Of a DNA stretch of 64,000 bases, positions 51,488-61,877 are shown piece by piece (the first letter of the stretch is position 1; every line of letters starts with the position of its first letter). The notes beneath the pieces were generated by a model. The model saw only the letters and a list, made by a program, of their open reading frames with translations. It did not search any database and was not told the DNA's origin. Source of the DNA: Oidiodendron maius Zn (lineage: Eukaryota > Ascomycota > Leotiomycetes > Myxotrichaceae); NCBI GenBank assembly GCA_000827325.1, contig KN832874.1, forward strand, positions 262,044 through 326,043. Reading direction: 5' to 3'. The position numbers were made by a program, and so were the translations under genes.

Positions 51488-53584
51488 ATGGCGCTCCAGT
51501 CTTCTGTAGACACCCAGCCTGCGAAAGGCGATGGCAAGGATATTCAACAACTATTATCGGCTGAAGAGAGGGGGCAATTGACTCTGCTGGTTGCAGATAT
51601 CACCAAGCTTATGGCTAAGCAGATCTGTGATATCTTTGACAGTTCTATTGCGTCTCTGACTAAACCGCGTCATATTCTCCAGACTGGAGACATAAATCCT
51701 AATGTTATCGGAAGCAGGCCTCACAAAGAGACAGAAGAAGAAGAAAGGACGAGACATTTGCTGGAGAGGCGTGAGAAAGAATTATCAGAGCCTAAAATGT
51801 TAGAATTGAAGATTGAGGCAATTAAGTTCTTCGAAGAATGGCGCGTGTCTCTAACTTCAAGAGTGGGTGATGCTGTGAACAATCTGAAGGAAGTTGTGGT
51901 CGAACAAAATCCAGACGAATCAGCTGGCAAATCACTACAAACAAGAGCTCCGTCGGAGGCTCAGGTAACGAGTAAGCATTGCATCTTAAATCTGAGGCTT
52001 AACTTAGTAAGTATTCTGACCACCCCTCCATAGCGCCTAGCACGAATACGGAAGAGGCAGACGCTACATTAATACAGTTGTATCCCCCAACGTCTACGCC
52101 ACTTTGCTCTCTCCAAAGAGAAAAGAGAATATTATTACTTCATGCTATCTTATTACTTGTCTTATCCCTTGAACACTATGTCGCATACTCTCGAATACTA
52201 CTACTTCACATCTCATCATCACTCCACCTACCACTCCATCTCCTAGCTGAGCAAGAAGTTAAGCTTGCGCAAGGCTTGCTTGAGGCAGCAGAGCAAATGA
52301 GCGGAGATGAAGAGGCCGAGAAAAGGAGCGACGAGAATAAAGTATCTCGCAGATGGAAAGTTGGCCTTGCTGGTGTAGCAGGTGCCGCAGTCATCGGCAT
52401 CACAGGTGGGCTCGCTGCTCCCCTTGTTGCCGCTGCAATTGGGACAGTAATGGCCGGCCTCGGCCTCGAAGCTACAGCTGCCGCTGCCCTCCTTGGCACT
52501 CTTGCTGAGAGTGGTGTCATTATTGGAAGCTTATTTGGGGCATACGGTGGAAGGATGACAGGAAAGATGATGGATGCCTATGCAAAAGAAGTCGACGATT
52601 TTGCATTCCTTCCTCTTAAAGGTTCAAGGCATCACGAACCTCAGCCTGCAGATAGGCGTTTAAGAGTTACTATTGGAGTGAGTGGCTGGCTGACGCAAAA
52701 AGAAGATGTGATCACACCATGGAGAGCTTTCGGCCATCAAAGCGAAGTTTTTGCCTTGAGATGGGAGCTTAAAGAGTTATCAAAGCTGGGTCACTCTATG
52801 GAGTCTGTGGTAAAAAGTGCAGCTTGGTCGGTGGCTAAGAAGGAAATTATTGCCCGGACAATTTTCGCCAGTCTTTTAGAGGCATTCTGGCCCATTTCGC
52901 TGCTAAAAGTAGCAAAAGTCATCGACAACCCCTTCAGCGTGTGCAAAAGTCGCGCAGACAAAGCTGGGCTTCTTTTGGCAGATGCTTTAATCAACAAGGC
53001 ACACAGGGGAGAGACCAGTTACGCTTATCGGATACAGTTTAGGAGCTCGGCTCATATACTCGTGCTTGATGAGTCTTGCAGAGCGTCGAGCTTTTGGGTT
53101 GATCGAATCCGTGGTTTTGATAGGAACACCTGCGCCCTCTGTCTCTGCGGACTGGCGCGCAATAAGAAGTGTGGTAGCTGGTAGACTTGTCAATGTTTAT
53201 TCGGAGCATGATTATATTCTTGGCTTCTTATATAGAACGAGCACCATCCAGCTTGGAGTCGCTGGCCTTCAAGAAGTTGAAGACGTGAGAGGGGTGGAAA
53301 ATGTCAACGTTACAGATATTGTGAGCGGCCACTTACGCTATCAATACCTATGTGGGACGATCCTCGAAAGGATAGGCTTCGAGGATATTGACATTGAGGA
53401 AGTGGCGAAGGAGCAGGAGACAATTGCACTCCTGGATGAGGAAGAAATGAAAGAGCGAAAGAAGAAAGAGGGAAAGGAGATTGACCCAGCAAAGGAGGCC
53501 GAAGAGATGGAAAAGGAGGTGAAGCACAAGACTGAAATGGGCTTGATGCATAAAGCGGCAGAGAAACTACATCTTGGCAGTTGA
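51488..53584 (+). CDS. DUF726/TMCO4/Mil1-type alpha/beta hydrolase, with a frame break
   Basis: Exon 1 is 51488-51971 and exon 2 starts at 52034. In exon 2 the reading frame in use up to about 53000 ends in a stop at 53182-53184, while the rest of the family sequence continues in the next frame from about 53010 to 53584. The first frame holds a Gly/Ala-rich hydrophobic hairpin (VGLAGVAGAAVIGITGGLAA) and LLADALINKA. The second resumes at GERPVTLIGYSLGARLIYSC, which carries the GYSLG nucleophile elbow, then AFGLIESVVLIGTP. No intron with usable splice sites bridges the switch. Relatives (yeast Mil1, human TMCO4) are membrane-linked putative lipases of the Golgi or vacuole route. The gene is therefore either damaged or has a one-base sequence error. 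Confidence 0.8.
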
Positions 53585-53641
53585 ACGTGTTACGGGTTTG
53601 ACGACGACGTGAATATGACATGAATTAATCTCATTAGGGTA

Positions 53642-54232
53642 TCATTCCTTCCTACTTCTAACAATGAAATATCTTCCCAGCGGTGTCTCAACCTTCTTTG
53701 AGGCTGTCCCTAATACATTCCAATCCTCAACGCCCTTAGTATCCACTAGTTCATCTCTTTTCCTCCTTGGCCGCTTATTCCGGCCCTTGATCTCCTCTAC
53801 TTGCAGCGCCTCTCTCAAATCATCCAGCCCAATTGTGATGTCTTTAATCCCCTCCTCTGTCTCATCCCTAATACTCTGTAGCGGCTCTACGCCGTGTGTA
53901 TTTACACTCTGTATGTCCCTCACGAAATGCAATTGTGAATGCAATGTTTTCAGCATCTCGGCTTCTTCTTCGGGAGACTTGGGTTGAGGAAGAGCAGAGA
54001 GGCGTAGGAGATGGTGTAATTGCTTCGGGGTTATCTCTTCCGCCGGAGGGTTGGAAGGATCTGGGAGGAGTGATCGAACAGACCATGATGGTTTGGAGAG
54101 GACAGTCGCGATATCGAAAGGTTCTTTGGAAGTTGAGCTATATTGGCAAAAAGGTACAGTAGGGCATCGTTTCTGTCGACGAATAGATTGCCTGAGCACT
54201 GCATGACACTGCAGACAGAGGGATCTGAACAT
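53642..54232 (-). CDS. Glutamyl-tRNA(Gln) amidotransferase subunit C, mitochondrial
   Basis: A single exon encodes 196 aa from the ATG at 54232; an upstream in-frame GTG is not needed. The N-terminus MFRSLCLQCHAVLRQSIRRQ is a mitochondrial presequence. A GatC-like core follows: ITPKQLHHLLRLSALPQPKS, then LHSQLHFVRDIQSVNTHGVE and PLQSIRDET, the family signature. A basic region (KGRNKRPRRKR) precedes a C-terminal extension ending in RYFIVRSRKE, seen in fungal members. GatC holds GatA and GatB together in the enzyme that turns Glu-tRNA(Gln) into Gln-tRNA(Gln) for mitochondrial translation. It starts divergently from sec17 across about 420 bp. Confidence 0.88.
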   Translation of the reverse strand: MFRSLCLQCHAVLRQSIRRQKRCPTVPFCQYSSTSKEPFDIATVLSKPSWSVRSLLPDPSNPPAEEITPKQLHHLLRLSALPQPKSPEEEAEMLKTLHSQLHFVRDIQSVNTHGVEPLQSIRDETEEGIKDITIGLDDLREALQVEEIKGRNKRPRRKRDELVDTKGVEDWNVLGTASKKVETPLGRYFIVRSRKE

Positions 54233-54653
54233 TTTGGATGTGGTTGTAACCTTGTTATATTGTATGTTAGGATAGAGCTCTAGCTGCTCCACCGGTTACG
54301 GCGGAACTTACAAGGCAACGCAACCATGGCACGGCCGACTGATGGTTGTTATTCTAATATGGAATCTCCATCGCAGAGGGGAATGTAGAACCTCCAGCTA
54401 CCATCTGGTTTTCTTGGACATCGATGCACCTGTGCCAGAAATATTGCCGGGATTATTGCCCGCTTAAATGAGGCTCCAGCCTCGCTAGTTTGTTCCTTGG
54501 AGGCGGAGCTGCGTCAGAGCCAGTCTTAGGACCATTCAAGAGTACATGACACTTTGTTATTTGAAGACGCCAACACCCAACCCCCTTTGATACACAAGCA
54601 TTGATCGTGCAGACTGTTCTACGCTCCAGGGAATCCAGCATACGACCGCGACT
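54233..54653. promoter_or_regulatory. Divergent promoter, gatC / sec17
   Basis: Start codons at 54232 (minus) and 54654 (plus) flank this 421-bp stretch, so it must hold both promoters. No motif stands out. Confidence 0.45.
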
Positions 54654-55694
54654 ATGGCACAGGATCCCCGTGCCCTTCTCCAAAAGGCACGCCGCCCTAC
54701 CCCTCTATCCATCATGATATGCTAACCTCCACTAAGGCCGACAGAGCAGCATCAGCTGCAGTTGGGGGATTCAGTTTATTTGGCGGACGACAAGAGAAAT
54801 GGGAGATCGCATCTGATCTCTATACCCAAGCTGCCAGCGCATTCCGGCTGCAAAAGCAGAGTAAGAATATACCTGTTCCTCGTCGACTAGCCTTCCAAGC
54901 TAAATCTATCCCGAACAGACAAGGAAGCTGGCCAAGCATTCGAGAAGTGTGCATCTATTCAGAGAGACAAGCTGAATGAACCCGATGATGCCGCTAATAC
55001 CCTCACGGAAGCCTTCAAAGTATACAAAAAGTCAGAACCACTGGACGCGGCACGCTGTCTTGATGCCGCAATCAACCATTACACAGGGAAAGGAAATTTA
55101 CGAAGGGCAGCTACACACAAGCAAAACCTAGCAGAGTTGTACGAGACGGAGATTGGCGATCATAAAAAGGCTCTGGAGAGTTATGAGTTGGCTGCGAACT
55201 GGTTTGAAAGTGATAATGCCGAGGCGTATGTCATTCCCGTATCAGACATCTTACGTACGCCCCACTAACATAATCTTAGACTGGCGAACAAGCTATTCCT
55301 TAAGGTCGCAGATATATCAGCTTTGGAAGAAGACTACCTCAAGTCTATCGAACTCTACGAGAAAGTCGCCACGGTATCCGTGACTAACCAGCTCATGAAA
55401 TACTCAGTGAAAGACTTCCTTCTGAAGTCCGGCATCTGCCTCCTAGCTGCTGGAGACATGGTTACCACAAACCAAGCGCTTGAGAAGTATAGAGACCTGG
55501 ATCCGTCATTCACAAGCACCAGAGAACATCAGCTGTTGGTTGACCTTATGGAGACTGTTGAGGCCGGTGACCCAGAAGCCTTTGCCGACAAGCTCTTTCA
55601 GTATGATCAGGTAAGCAAGTTGGATAAGTGGAAGACTACTCTTTTGTTGCGGATCAAAAATGCTATCGAGGAGAAGGGTGAGGATTTCTCTTGA
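54654..55694 (+). CDS. sec17: Alpha-SNAP (Sec17)
   Basis: Exons 54654-54686, 54737-54860, 54919-55225 and 55280-55694 give 292 aa, the normal Sec17 length. Exon 1 is 11 codons, MAQDPRALLQK. The first intron begins with GC rather than GT (AAG then GCACGC) and ends CACTAAG, with a GCTAAC branch site; removing it restores LLQKADRAASAAVGGFS exactly. TPR-like helical repeats fill the body (FEKCASIQRDKLNEPDDAAN, ELYETEIGDHKKALESYELA). The C-terminus KLDKWKTTLLLRIKNAIEE is the part that stimulates the NSF/Sec18 ATPase. The protein links Sec18 to SNARE bundles to take them apart after membrane fusion. The gene is intact. Confidence 0.96.
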
Positions 55695-56096
55695 GGAGGG
55701 GGTCTTCATACCGGCGTTCCGGATTGTACGTGGGGTCAGATTGATGTAGGTGGGACTCGTCTCGCGGAAGCATATTGAAGTAAAGAACTTAAATACAAGT
55801 AGAGAGCTTAAACTATGCTCATGTTGGGATATCTGCATTCAACGTGCAAAGATTGTGTTACTTGAACTATTTATTAACGTTTACTGTGCGAGCGCACCAC
55901 CCGATAGCAAAGTTCAGCGCACTAATTTATAAGTTATGCGTATGCCAGTATGGATCGGGGCGGGTCGACCTCAAATATGATGACCCAAATGATACAAGTC
56001 AGTGGTTCTGTCAAATGCACGTAAATAAATAGGAGTTCCTCTCAAGACAGAGATATCTATTAAAAAAAGCAAATCTTAAACCTCTTCGCCTGTTCG
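55695..56096. terminator. Convergent 3' intergenic region
   Basis: sec17 and the oxidoreductase gene end toward each other in these 402 bp. AT-rich, no supported gene. Confidence 0.35.
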
Positions 56097-57390
56097 TCAG
56101 TCCTCAGCAATCTTAATCACCGTCTTTCCAACACCACCTTTCCCATCATGCACAGTTTGACAAGCCTTCTTCAATGATTCAATATCATTTAAATCCACAG
56201 TCGCTCCAACAATGGATTTCACACTGCCCTTATCGATCCACTCACGAAGGGTATCCAGATCCTTGCCGTTGGCGTCGAGGAACATGTACGAGTAAGTCAC
56301 TTTCCATCGCGAGGCACGCCACTTTCGAACCATATCCATGAAATTGAGGAGGAAGTAGATAACAAAGGGGATTTTCGGCTTCGAAGGCAGACGCATGGCG
56401 CTGGATGATTGGAAGTCGTCGCCAGATGGCGTTGTAGCGATAGAGATAACCATTCCAGTCTCCGGGCGTAGGAGAGAGAGGTAGTCTATCGCTATGCCAA
56501 TAGTGTCAAAGATGAAATCTACAGACCCTTTCGGGATGGTTGACAGTGGATCGGATGTAGTGTAGTCAATGACTGAAAATTGAATCAGTTTCAGAGTTTT
56601 CGCAATGTGTATATTTTGCTGGGAACCAACCTTCATCAACCATATCCTCTCCAAGGAGCTCCTTAATCATAGGCACTTTGGAAGTGGACACAGTGGTAAT
56701 GACCTTTGCTCCATAAATCTTCTTGGCAATTTGAATAGCGTATGAACCCGTTCCGCTCACTGCATTTTGTCAGGGTAAGAAATCAGGAGGGGTTATTATA
56801 CGCACAACCAGCAGGTACAAACACGGTTTTCCCAGACAGGTCACCTTTGTACTTTCTGAACGCCTGGAGAGCTGTCATGGCAGCCAATGGTACTGCCGCA
56901 GCATCCTCGAAGGTCATACCCTCTGGTTTGAGAGCGACGAACTCCTCGGGACATTTGCAATACTCACTCCATGCACCTGTTTTAGGTAATCAATAATACT
57001 TCACTAGAGGTAGTTAAATTGGATTATTTACCTCTATGAGAATCAGGGAGTCTGACGTAAACCTTGTCTCCGACCTTGAATTTGGTAACTCCGCTTCCAA
57101 TCTCAGTCACAACGCCAGCGCAATCATAACCAATCTTGTAGGGGAAACTTAATTATGTTAATGATTTTCTCTTATTTCATAGTAGAGATATTTTCTAACC
57201 TATCTTTTACAATCATCTTCATTAATCCATCGGCCTTTTTAGTATCAATTGGATTGATGCTTGCGGCATAGGCTTTGATAACCACATCCGTCTCCGCATC
57301 GACCACTGGCTTCGGGACATTGGCAAGGCCGTAGCCCGACGGCTTTGCGTATGAAGGGATGCAGATAGAGAGCATATCTTCAGACGACAT
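56097..57390 (-). CDS. MDR-family NADPH oxidoreductase, quinone-reductase type
   Basis: Exons 57390-57200, 57147-57032, 56976-56806, 56759-56631 and 56572-56097 give 360 aa. The GroES-like half carries [14 protein letters not shown] and [12 protein letters not shown]. The Rossmann half has [20 protein letters not shown] and an acidic-to-VIDYTT strand. The Cys/His set of zinc-binding alcohol dehydrogenases is missing, so it belongs with quinone oxidoreductase/enoyl reductase-like members (ZTA1, or stand-alone relatives of LovC). A hydrophobic stretch ([13 protein letters not shown]) in the C-terminal part is unusual for a soluble enzyme. The substrate cannot be told. It is the last ordinary-looking gene before the AT-rich 3' part of the window. 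Confidence 0.85.
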
Positions 57391-57443
57391 GTTGAGATAT
57401 CGCTCTGTAGATGGACGTATCTCCTAGGTAATTGCGCGGGGTT

Positions 57444-58041
57444 TTAAAGGAAAGGCGCATGGACGTTTGCCACTCCGAGACGAATTACCGATACTACTAC
57501 ACCAGGTGCAGATTTAATGATAACCACATATCCCTGCGTGCCTCGGCAAGTAGATACCAATGCATCCACAATTTCCTTCCTCTCTGGCAGCTCAACTTTA
57601 TATTGCACCGGCTCCGTCCAGCCATCGGGCATGAAGGTGTTTGAATCTCCCCGAGCGGGACCGTGCTGTCGGCGGCTAGTGAATTTCTCGGCCAAGGCAA
57701 CCGATGCTCGGAAATCAACAGGGCAGTAAGTCAGCACCCAACTTTGATTTGCAAGAATCTGGGCAAAAGGAAATTTCTTGAAACTACGGCAAGACGCATA
57801 CATACAGCAAATTATAATCGATCACCTAAGGTGTCCTATTTTATAAGCCAGTCATGAAGATGTTGAGAGTGCCTCCAGGAACGTCGTGACTAAACAGGTA
57901 CATGCTCATCGAGTAGTTTAACCCTGGGGGACAGGATGTGGCTTGGTTTAGATCATCGTGGTGGAGAGTTATTGAGGAATCGACGAAGAAGACCGGATTT
58001 GCCCACGACGCGAATTTGTAGCTTGGTAGCCCAATTTCCAC
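57444..58041 (-). pseudogene. Possible relic of an unidentified gene
   Basis: Two open pieces lie on the minus strand. One (58041-57841) begins with the GTG-initiated MEIGLPSYKFASWANPVFFV and contains SITLHHDDLNQATSCPPGLN. The other (57803-57444) contains RASVALAEKFTSRRQHG and MPDGWTEPVQYKVELPERKE. Their composition looks protein-like, but no intron joins them convincingly and I recognise no family. They end 54 bp before the oxidoreductase start. A decayed gene is the simplest reading; chance ORFs cannot be ruled out. Confidence 0.25.
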
Positions 58042-58155
58042 CTTTCAATCATTCATGGATGCCATACAGAGTCTATCCCTGCGAAGCGAAAATCGTGTAA
58101 AGTTGACAACCTTGACTAAATGAGGGTAAAATTCGTGATGACAAAAGCATTGCAA

Positions 58156-58205
58156 ATCTCGTAGCTGTCCAGTTTTATACATCTCGTAGTTATCTAGTTT
58201 TATAC
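58156..58205. repeat. 25-bp imperfect tandem duplication
   Basis: Unit 1 at 58156-58180 and unit 2 at 58181-58205 share ATCTCGTAG and AGTTTTATAC ends. Most differences between them are C-to-T or G-to-A type, as repeat-induced point mutation would leave. Confidence 0.75.
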
Positions 58206-58943
58206 CTAGCAAATTCTATTCTTTACTTTGTGCTCTTTCCTTTAGAACTTGTATATTTGTTAATTATTTTGTACAAGTGTCCTGTCCTTAAATCACTATT
58301 CATCTAATTTATATATTTTCTTCACCTTAAAGATGTTTCGATCATCTATAGTTTAAGATTTATAGTAGTTGATTAAATATAGTATGAAGAGAATTTTATA
58401 TATTCTAGATCTATGGTGTATGGTGTATTAAGTTCTATAGGTTTGGACTTTTAGTTAAGTTTCTAAACTTACGTTGGCTTTACTTACCGCCAAGTAAAAG
58501 CTTATTCTACAGCCATACTTCATCTGATAAAGCTGAATTCAGATGTACTAAACCACAGCTGCAAGTTGCTACACAAAAAAGAGCTCACTTGGTCAAAACT
58601 TGATGTCGCACAACCGCCTGACTGAGTCTTATGATTAAAAGACTATTTCTCTTTCCTGGACTTCAAATTTCTCAATCGAGTATATAATCACACTATTAGC
58701 GGGGCGCCAGAATAGCCCCTGCTACACCACTCGCCTCCGGCTTGCTCTTTCCCGCTTTATTGTAATTATGTATCTCAGGACACACATACGGATTTATTTC
58801 TTTTTTGCACCCTACTTATCTATACAGTGTTATGTCTCAGTATCTCGCTATAGACGGTAAAAATACTAACACTAGGTTAATAGATGGGGGTGTTCAGGTT
58901 GGTCATATGAAGTGTTCTCTAATATGCATCGTATTCTATATAG

Positions 58944-60314
58944 TCAAGAACTAAACCATCGATCTACCCTCTTAGCAAACGCCACGCACGGATTATCCAC
59001 GTATATCGTATAATAATGCGCAGCACACACAGCTACTGCTCCCAGCAAAACACCTGTCGTCCACCAGGCGACATGGAACGAAAATGGATCAGCAACCCAA
59101 GCCTCGCCACTGCTCCCATACTCTTTCCCGCTCAATAACAAATAGACAATATTGCGCAATGGATTCCTCCACAGTTGATAAACCGTCTCATGGAGCAGAT
59201 ACAACGCGAACGAGATCTTACCCAGATACTGGACTAGCCGCGTGTCAAGAGGTCGCTGCAGGTAAGGCAACTCCCCGATTGCGTAGACGAGCATGGCTGA
59301 TCCTATAGATTTCCAGCACATGTTGTATATATCCCACTCATCCTTCCAGCGCGCTGGCTGAAAGACGGAGAGAAACTGGTATCCTGGCGGTAGGTGGCCG
59401 TCATACCCGAGGCAGAGAAGATAGTAACCCATGACAAATGTGAGGGGGATCCCTATGCGCGAGAGAGTGATACACTTCCTCAATTTTAGGCCGCTGTATC
59501 GGTGCTTACCGAGGCATAAGCCTATACTTGGGGGTAAGATGGAAAGTGGGTTGGCCCTGTCTTCATACTCTGCCATTGCGAATTCAGCATTGAGATTCTC
59601 ACTCGAAGCCAAAGAGGCAGCAGTTGCTCTCTCGGCTAACCAAAGTCCCCAGATAAAGCCAAAAATATCCCAATTGCCATACCAGAGGAAGAAAGCTGCG
59701 ATAATTGGCAGCATGTAGAGCCTCGACCTCGTCCGCCAAGCTGATAGGCCAATAATGAGGAGGTAGACGACATTAGACCCTCTAAACTCAATAGGCATGG
59801 TCCACAGCTGGCCATTCAGGCTGCCGCGATACTGGAAGGCGATGATGTTCATACTGTCGGCCATGAAATTAAATATGTAATTGATATGGGCCCACGGTGC
59901 TGTCCAGGGCTGGGGAAGGTCTGCCAGGAAGACTTCATCAAATTTCCAGTGAAAAAGATCGAAAAAGAAGAGAAGCTGGGCGAGACTGGCTGTCACCAGA
60001 ACGGGAAGATAGATGCGAAAAACCCTCCGCACGATAGCGGATGACACCCGGGGCAAAAACTGGGGGCTGTTCTTGTCTTTCAGGAGGTTGATGGAGATGG
60101 CATACCCGGAGATAACCATAAAGAGGGTTACCATCCCATGGGCAGAGAAGAGAATACGGATAGGCGGCAGTTGAACCAGGTGACGATTTCCCTCGGGCGG
60201 GTCGGTCCAGAAAGAGACGAAGGGATGCCACACATCGCTCATGAACAAGTGGTCAAAGGCAACAATAGCGGCTGCTATTCCGCGCAGGCCATCTAGCCAT
60301 TTCGTGCGCCCCAT
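58944..60314 (-). CDS. Acyltransferase-3 family membrane O-acyltransferase
   Basis: A single exon encodes 456 aa from the ATG at 60314. The start KWLDGLRGIAAAIVAFDHLF is the family signature, with the conserved Asp-Gly-Arg and His. About ten hydrophobic segments follow (FSAHGMVTLFMVISGYAISI, YMLPIIAAFFLWYGNW, WWTTGVLLGAVAVCAAHYYT). A VQYLGKISFALYLLHETVYQ block near the C-terminus is typical. Members move acyl groups onto sugars, lipids or secondary metabolites at membranes; the substrate is unknown. It is intronless and stands alone in AT-rich DNA, so an accessory metabolic role is possible but unproven. Confidence 0.88.
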   Translation of the reverse strand: MGRTKWLDGLRGIAAAIVAFDHLFMSDVWHPFVSFWTDPPEGNRHLVQLPPIRILFSAHGMVTLFMVISGYAISINLLKDKNSPQFLPRVSSAIVRRVFRIYLPVLVTASLAQLLFFFDLFHWKFDEVFLADLPQPWTAPWAHINYIFNFMADSMNIIAFQYRGSLNGQLWTMPIEFRGSNVVYLLIIGLSAWRTRSRLYMLPIIAAFFLWYGNWDIFGFIWGLWLAERATAASLASSENLNAEFAMAEYEDRANPLSILPPSIGLCLGKHRYSGLKLRKCITLSRIGIPLTFVMGYYLLCLGYDGHLPPGYQFLSVFQPARWKDEWDIYNMCWKSIGSAMLVYAIGELPYLQRPLDTRLVQYLGKISFALYLLHETVYQLWRNPLRNIVYLLLSGKEYGSSGEAWVADPFSFHVAWWTTGVLLGAVAVCAAHYYTIYVDNPCVAFAKRVDRWFSS

Positions 60315-60959
60315 GGTGAAGCCGATGGTATAAGGGGTCTTCTATTCCTCTTCCCCTCAGTTTCTCCTCTAGAGTGTATTATTCCATGGCGTAGGACTTG
60401 CGAAGGTTGTTAAGACATAGCTTTGATATCTCCTAGTTAGGTCTGACCACAACCCCTAAATAGCTCGTATCTAAAATTTCCCTCTGACAGCTGACTAAGC
60501 CATGGTTTAGCGCACTTGCCTTTGGGTTAGCGTGGACTTGGCCTTAAAACTTCCAGGGTCATTACTGTAAATAATATACAGGTTTCGCGTAGTAACTGGC
60601 GATACTGGATAGAACAATGATTTCTCGTTACTATTTTGGACTTTTTATCGCGAGGCACTTAGATTAGGGATCGGCACAATGTCGTTTGCTTGATTGGCAG
60701 GTGCGGTAACCAGCCCGGGGTTTGCTTTCGACCGCCGTATTGCGGCCTAAGGCATGAAGTTGATATTCCTCAGATAAATCATTACAAGTTGAACCATGGA
60801 TTTGACCATATCAGATATGGGGTTGTGCTTATACGGCATGCTCCTTTAAGGCAGTAAGTACAGCCGGGAGAGTTTCGCTAATCTTCAAAACTAAAAGTTC
60901 TAACATGAAATTAAAATTATCCAAATCTTGGGACAGAGAAAATCTTACTATACGTAACT
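60315..60959. other. AT-rich non-coding stretch
   Basis: It lies between the acyltransferase start and the helicase relic and should hold the acyltransferase promoter. I looked for the missing N-terminal half of the helicase here and did not find it. Confidence 0.35.
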
Positions 60960-61877
60960 ATTATACTCAATAGCAGCTGGCTAGGCTTCCATTACATCGG
61001 GAATGATATTCATGCTGAATCGGTTAAGAAGTGGAAGAATATGCCTAATATGCTATACGCATGGGTCAAACTCCTGCATAAACGCGTGCAAGAGCGCAAT
61101 GCAGAGGATAAATGGGAGATTCCCGACATAAATGATGTGCCGGGAGTTGTATCTATTGTTTGTCGTGGATCGCCAAAACTGCGTGCCACACTTCGAATTA
61201 TTGCTGAGCTTGTTATCATTTATAGGAAAAAGTGGACCATATGGTGCTCCCTCCCTGCCAACCAGCTACTCCTTTTTGTCTGCATTTAAGCTCTATGTCT
61301 GCAGTCTGCTTGCTATACATCTAAGCTATCACGCTAGGAGAGAGAAGATCTAGTAAATGCTTTTATAGAAGACTCTAACTGCCGTTTATTTATAGGATCG
61401 TGGCATATTGGGTCGACTAGCCTAAATCTTCAGAGCCAATGCAACTACAACGCAGAGTGGGATGCCCCACTAAGTCTACGTGCCATGATACAAGCACGTG
61501 GAAGATCCAGAAGGATAGGACAGCTTTTGGCTGTAGAAAACTTTGAACTATCCGTTCCACGGTCATTTCAGGATCGAATTATCCAAAGCACTATTACTAA
61601 GTCACCACCGACAGCGATGGTAGGGCTTACTATCAACGTGCAAGAAATTGAAGAGATATCCATTGGCGACAACAAAGGAATCAACATCGGATAGTGGTGT
61701 TTATTAGAAGGCGAGCTAATTTAGGCTCCTGATCTACAGATCAATGAATCAAGCAGGGCGCTTACACCGGAACAATTCCTCACTGCTTTGATGGAGACCT
61801 CTCGTAGTATGGTGATTGACACAAAGGACTGGGAGGAGGAGAGACTAGACCATTTATTTGCTCTTAACGATCTGTAG
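60960..61877 (+). pseudogene. Decayed C-terminal part of a SNF2-type helicase
   Basis: One plus-strand frame reads as the C-terminal lobe of a SNF2/DEAD-like helicase. It includes PNMLYAWVKLLHKRVQER, then WCSLPANQLLLFVC (a motif IV region), EDLVNAFIEDSNCRLFIG, GSTSLNLQSQCNY (motif V) and QARGRSRRIGQ (motif VI), and ends MVIDTKDWEEERLDHLFALN near a final stop at 61875. In-frame stops at 61287, 61335, 61692 and 61722 break it, with no frameshift needed between the parts. The ATPase lobe with Walker A and DExH is absent upstream. Two of the stops could come from CAG-to-TAG or similar C-to-T change. It is likely a truncated copy of an accessory fungal SNF2 gene left in an AT-rich island. Confidence 0.7.

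Larger units (their letters stand above)
57391..58943. other. AT-rich region with unassigned ORF relics
   Basis: This stretch is poorer in G+C than the housekeeping part. It holds two minus-strand open pieces near 57444-58041 (listed separately) and an imperfect 25-bp tandem repeat at 58156-58205. From about 58250 to 58900 I see nothing coding. Confidence 0.45.

Noticed and set aside
56097-60314. Secondary-metabolite gene cluster (oxidoreductase plus acyltransferase)
   Set aside because: There is no polyketide synthase, NRPS, terpene synthase or other backbone gene in the window.
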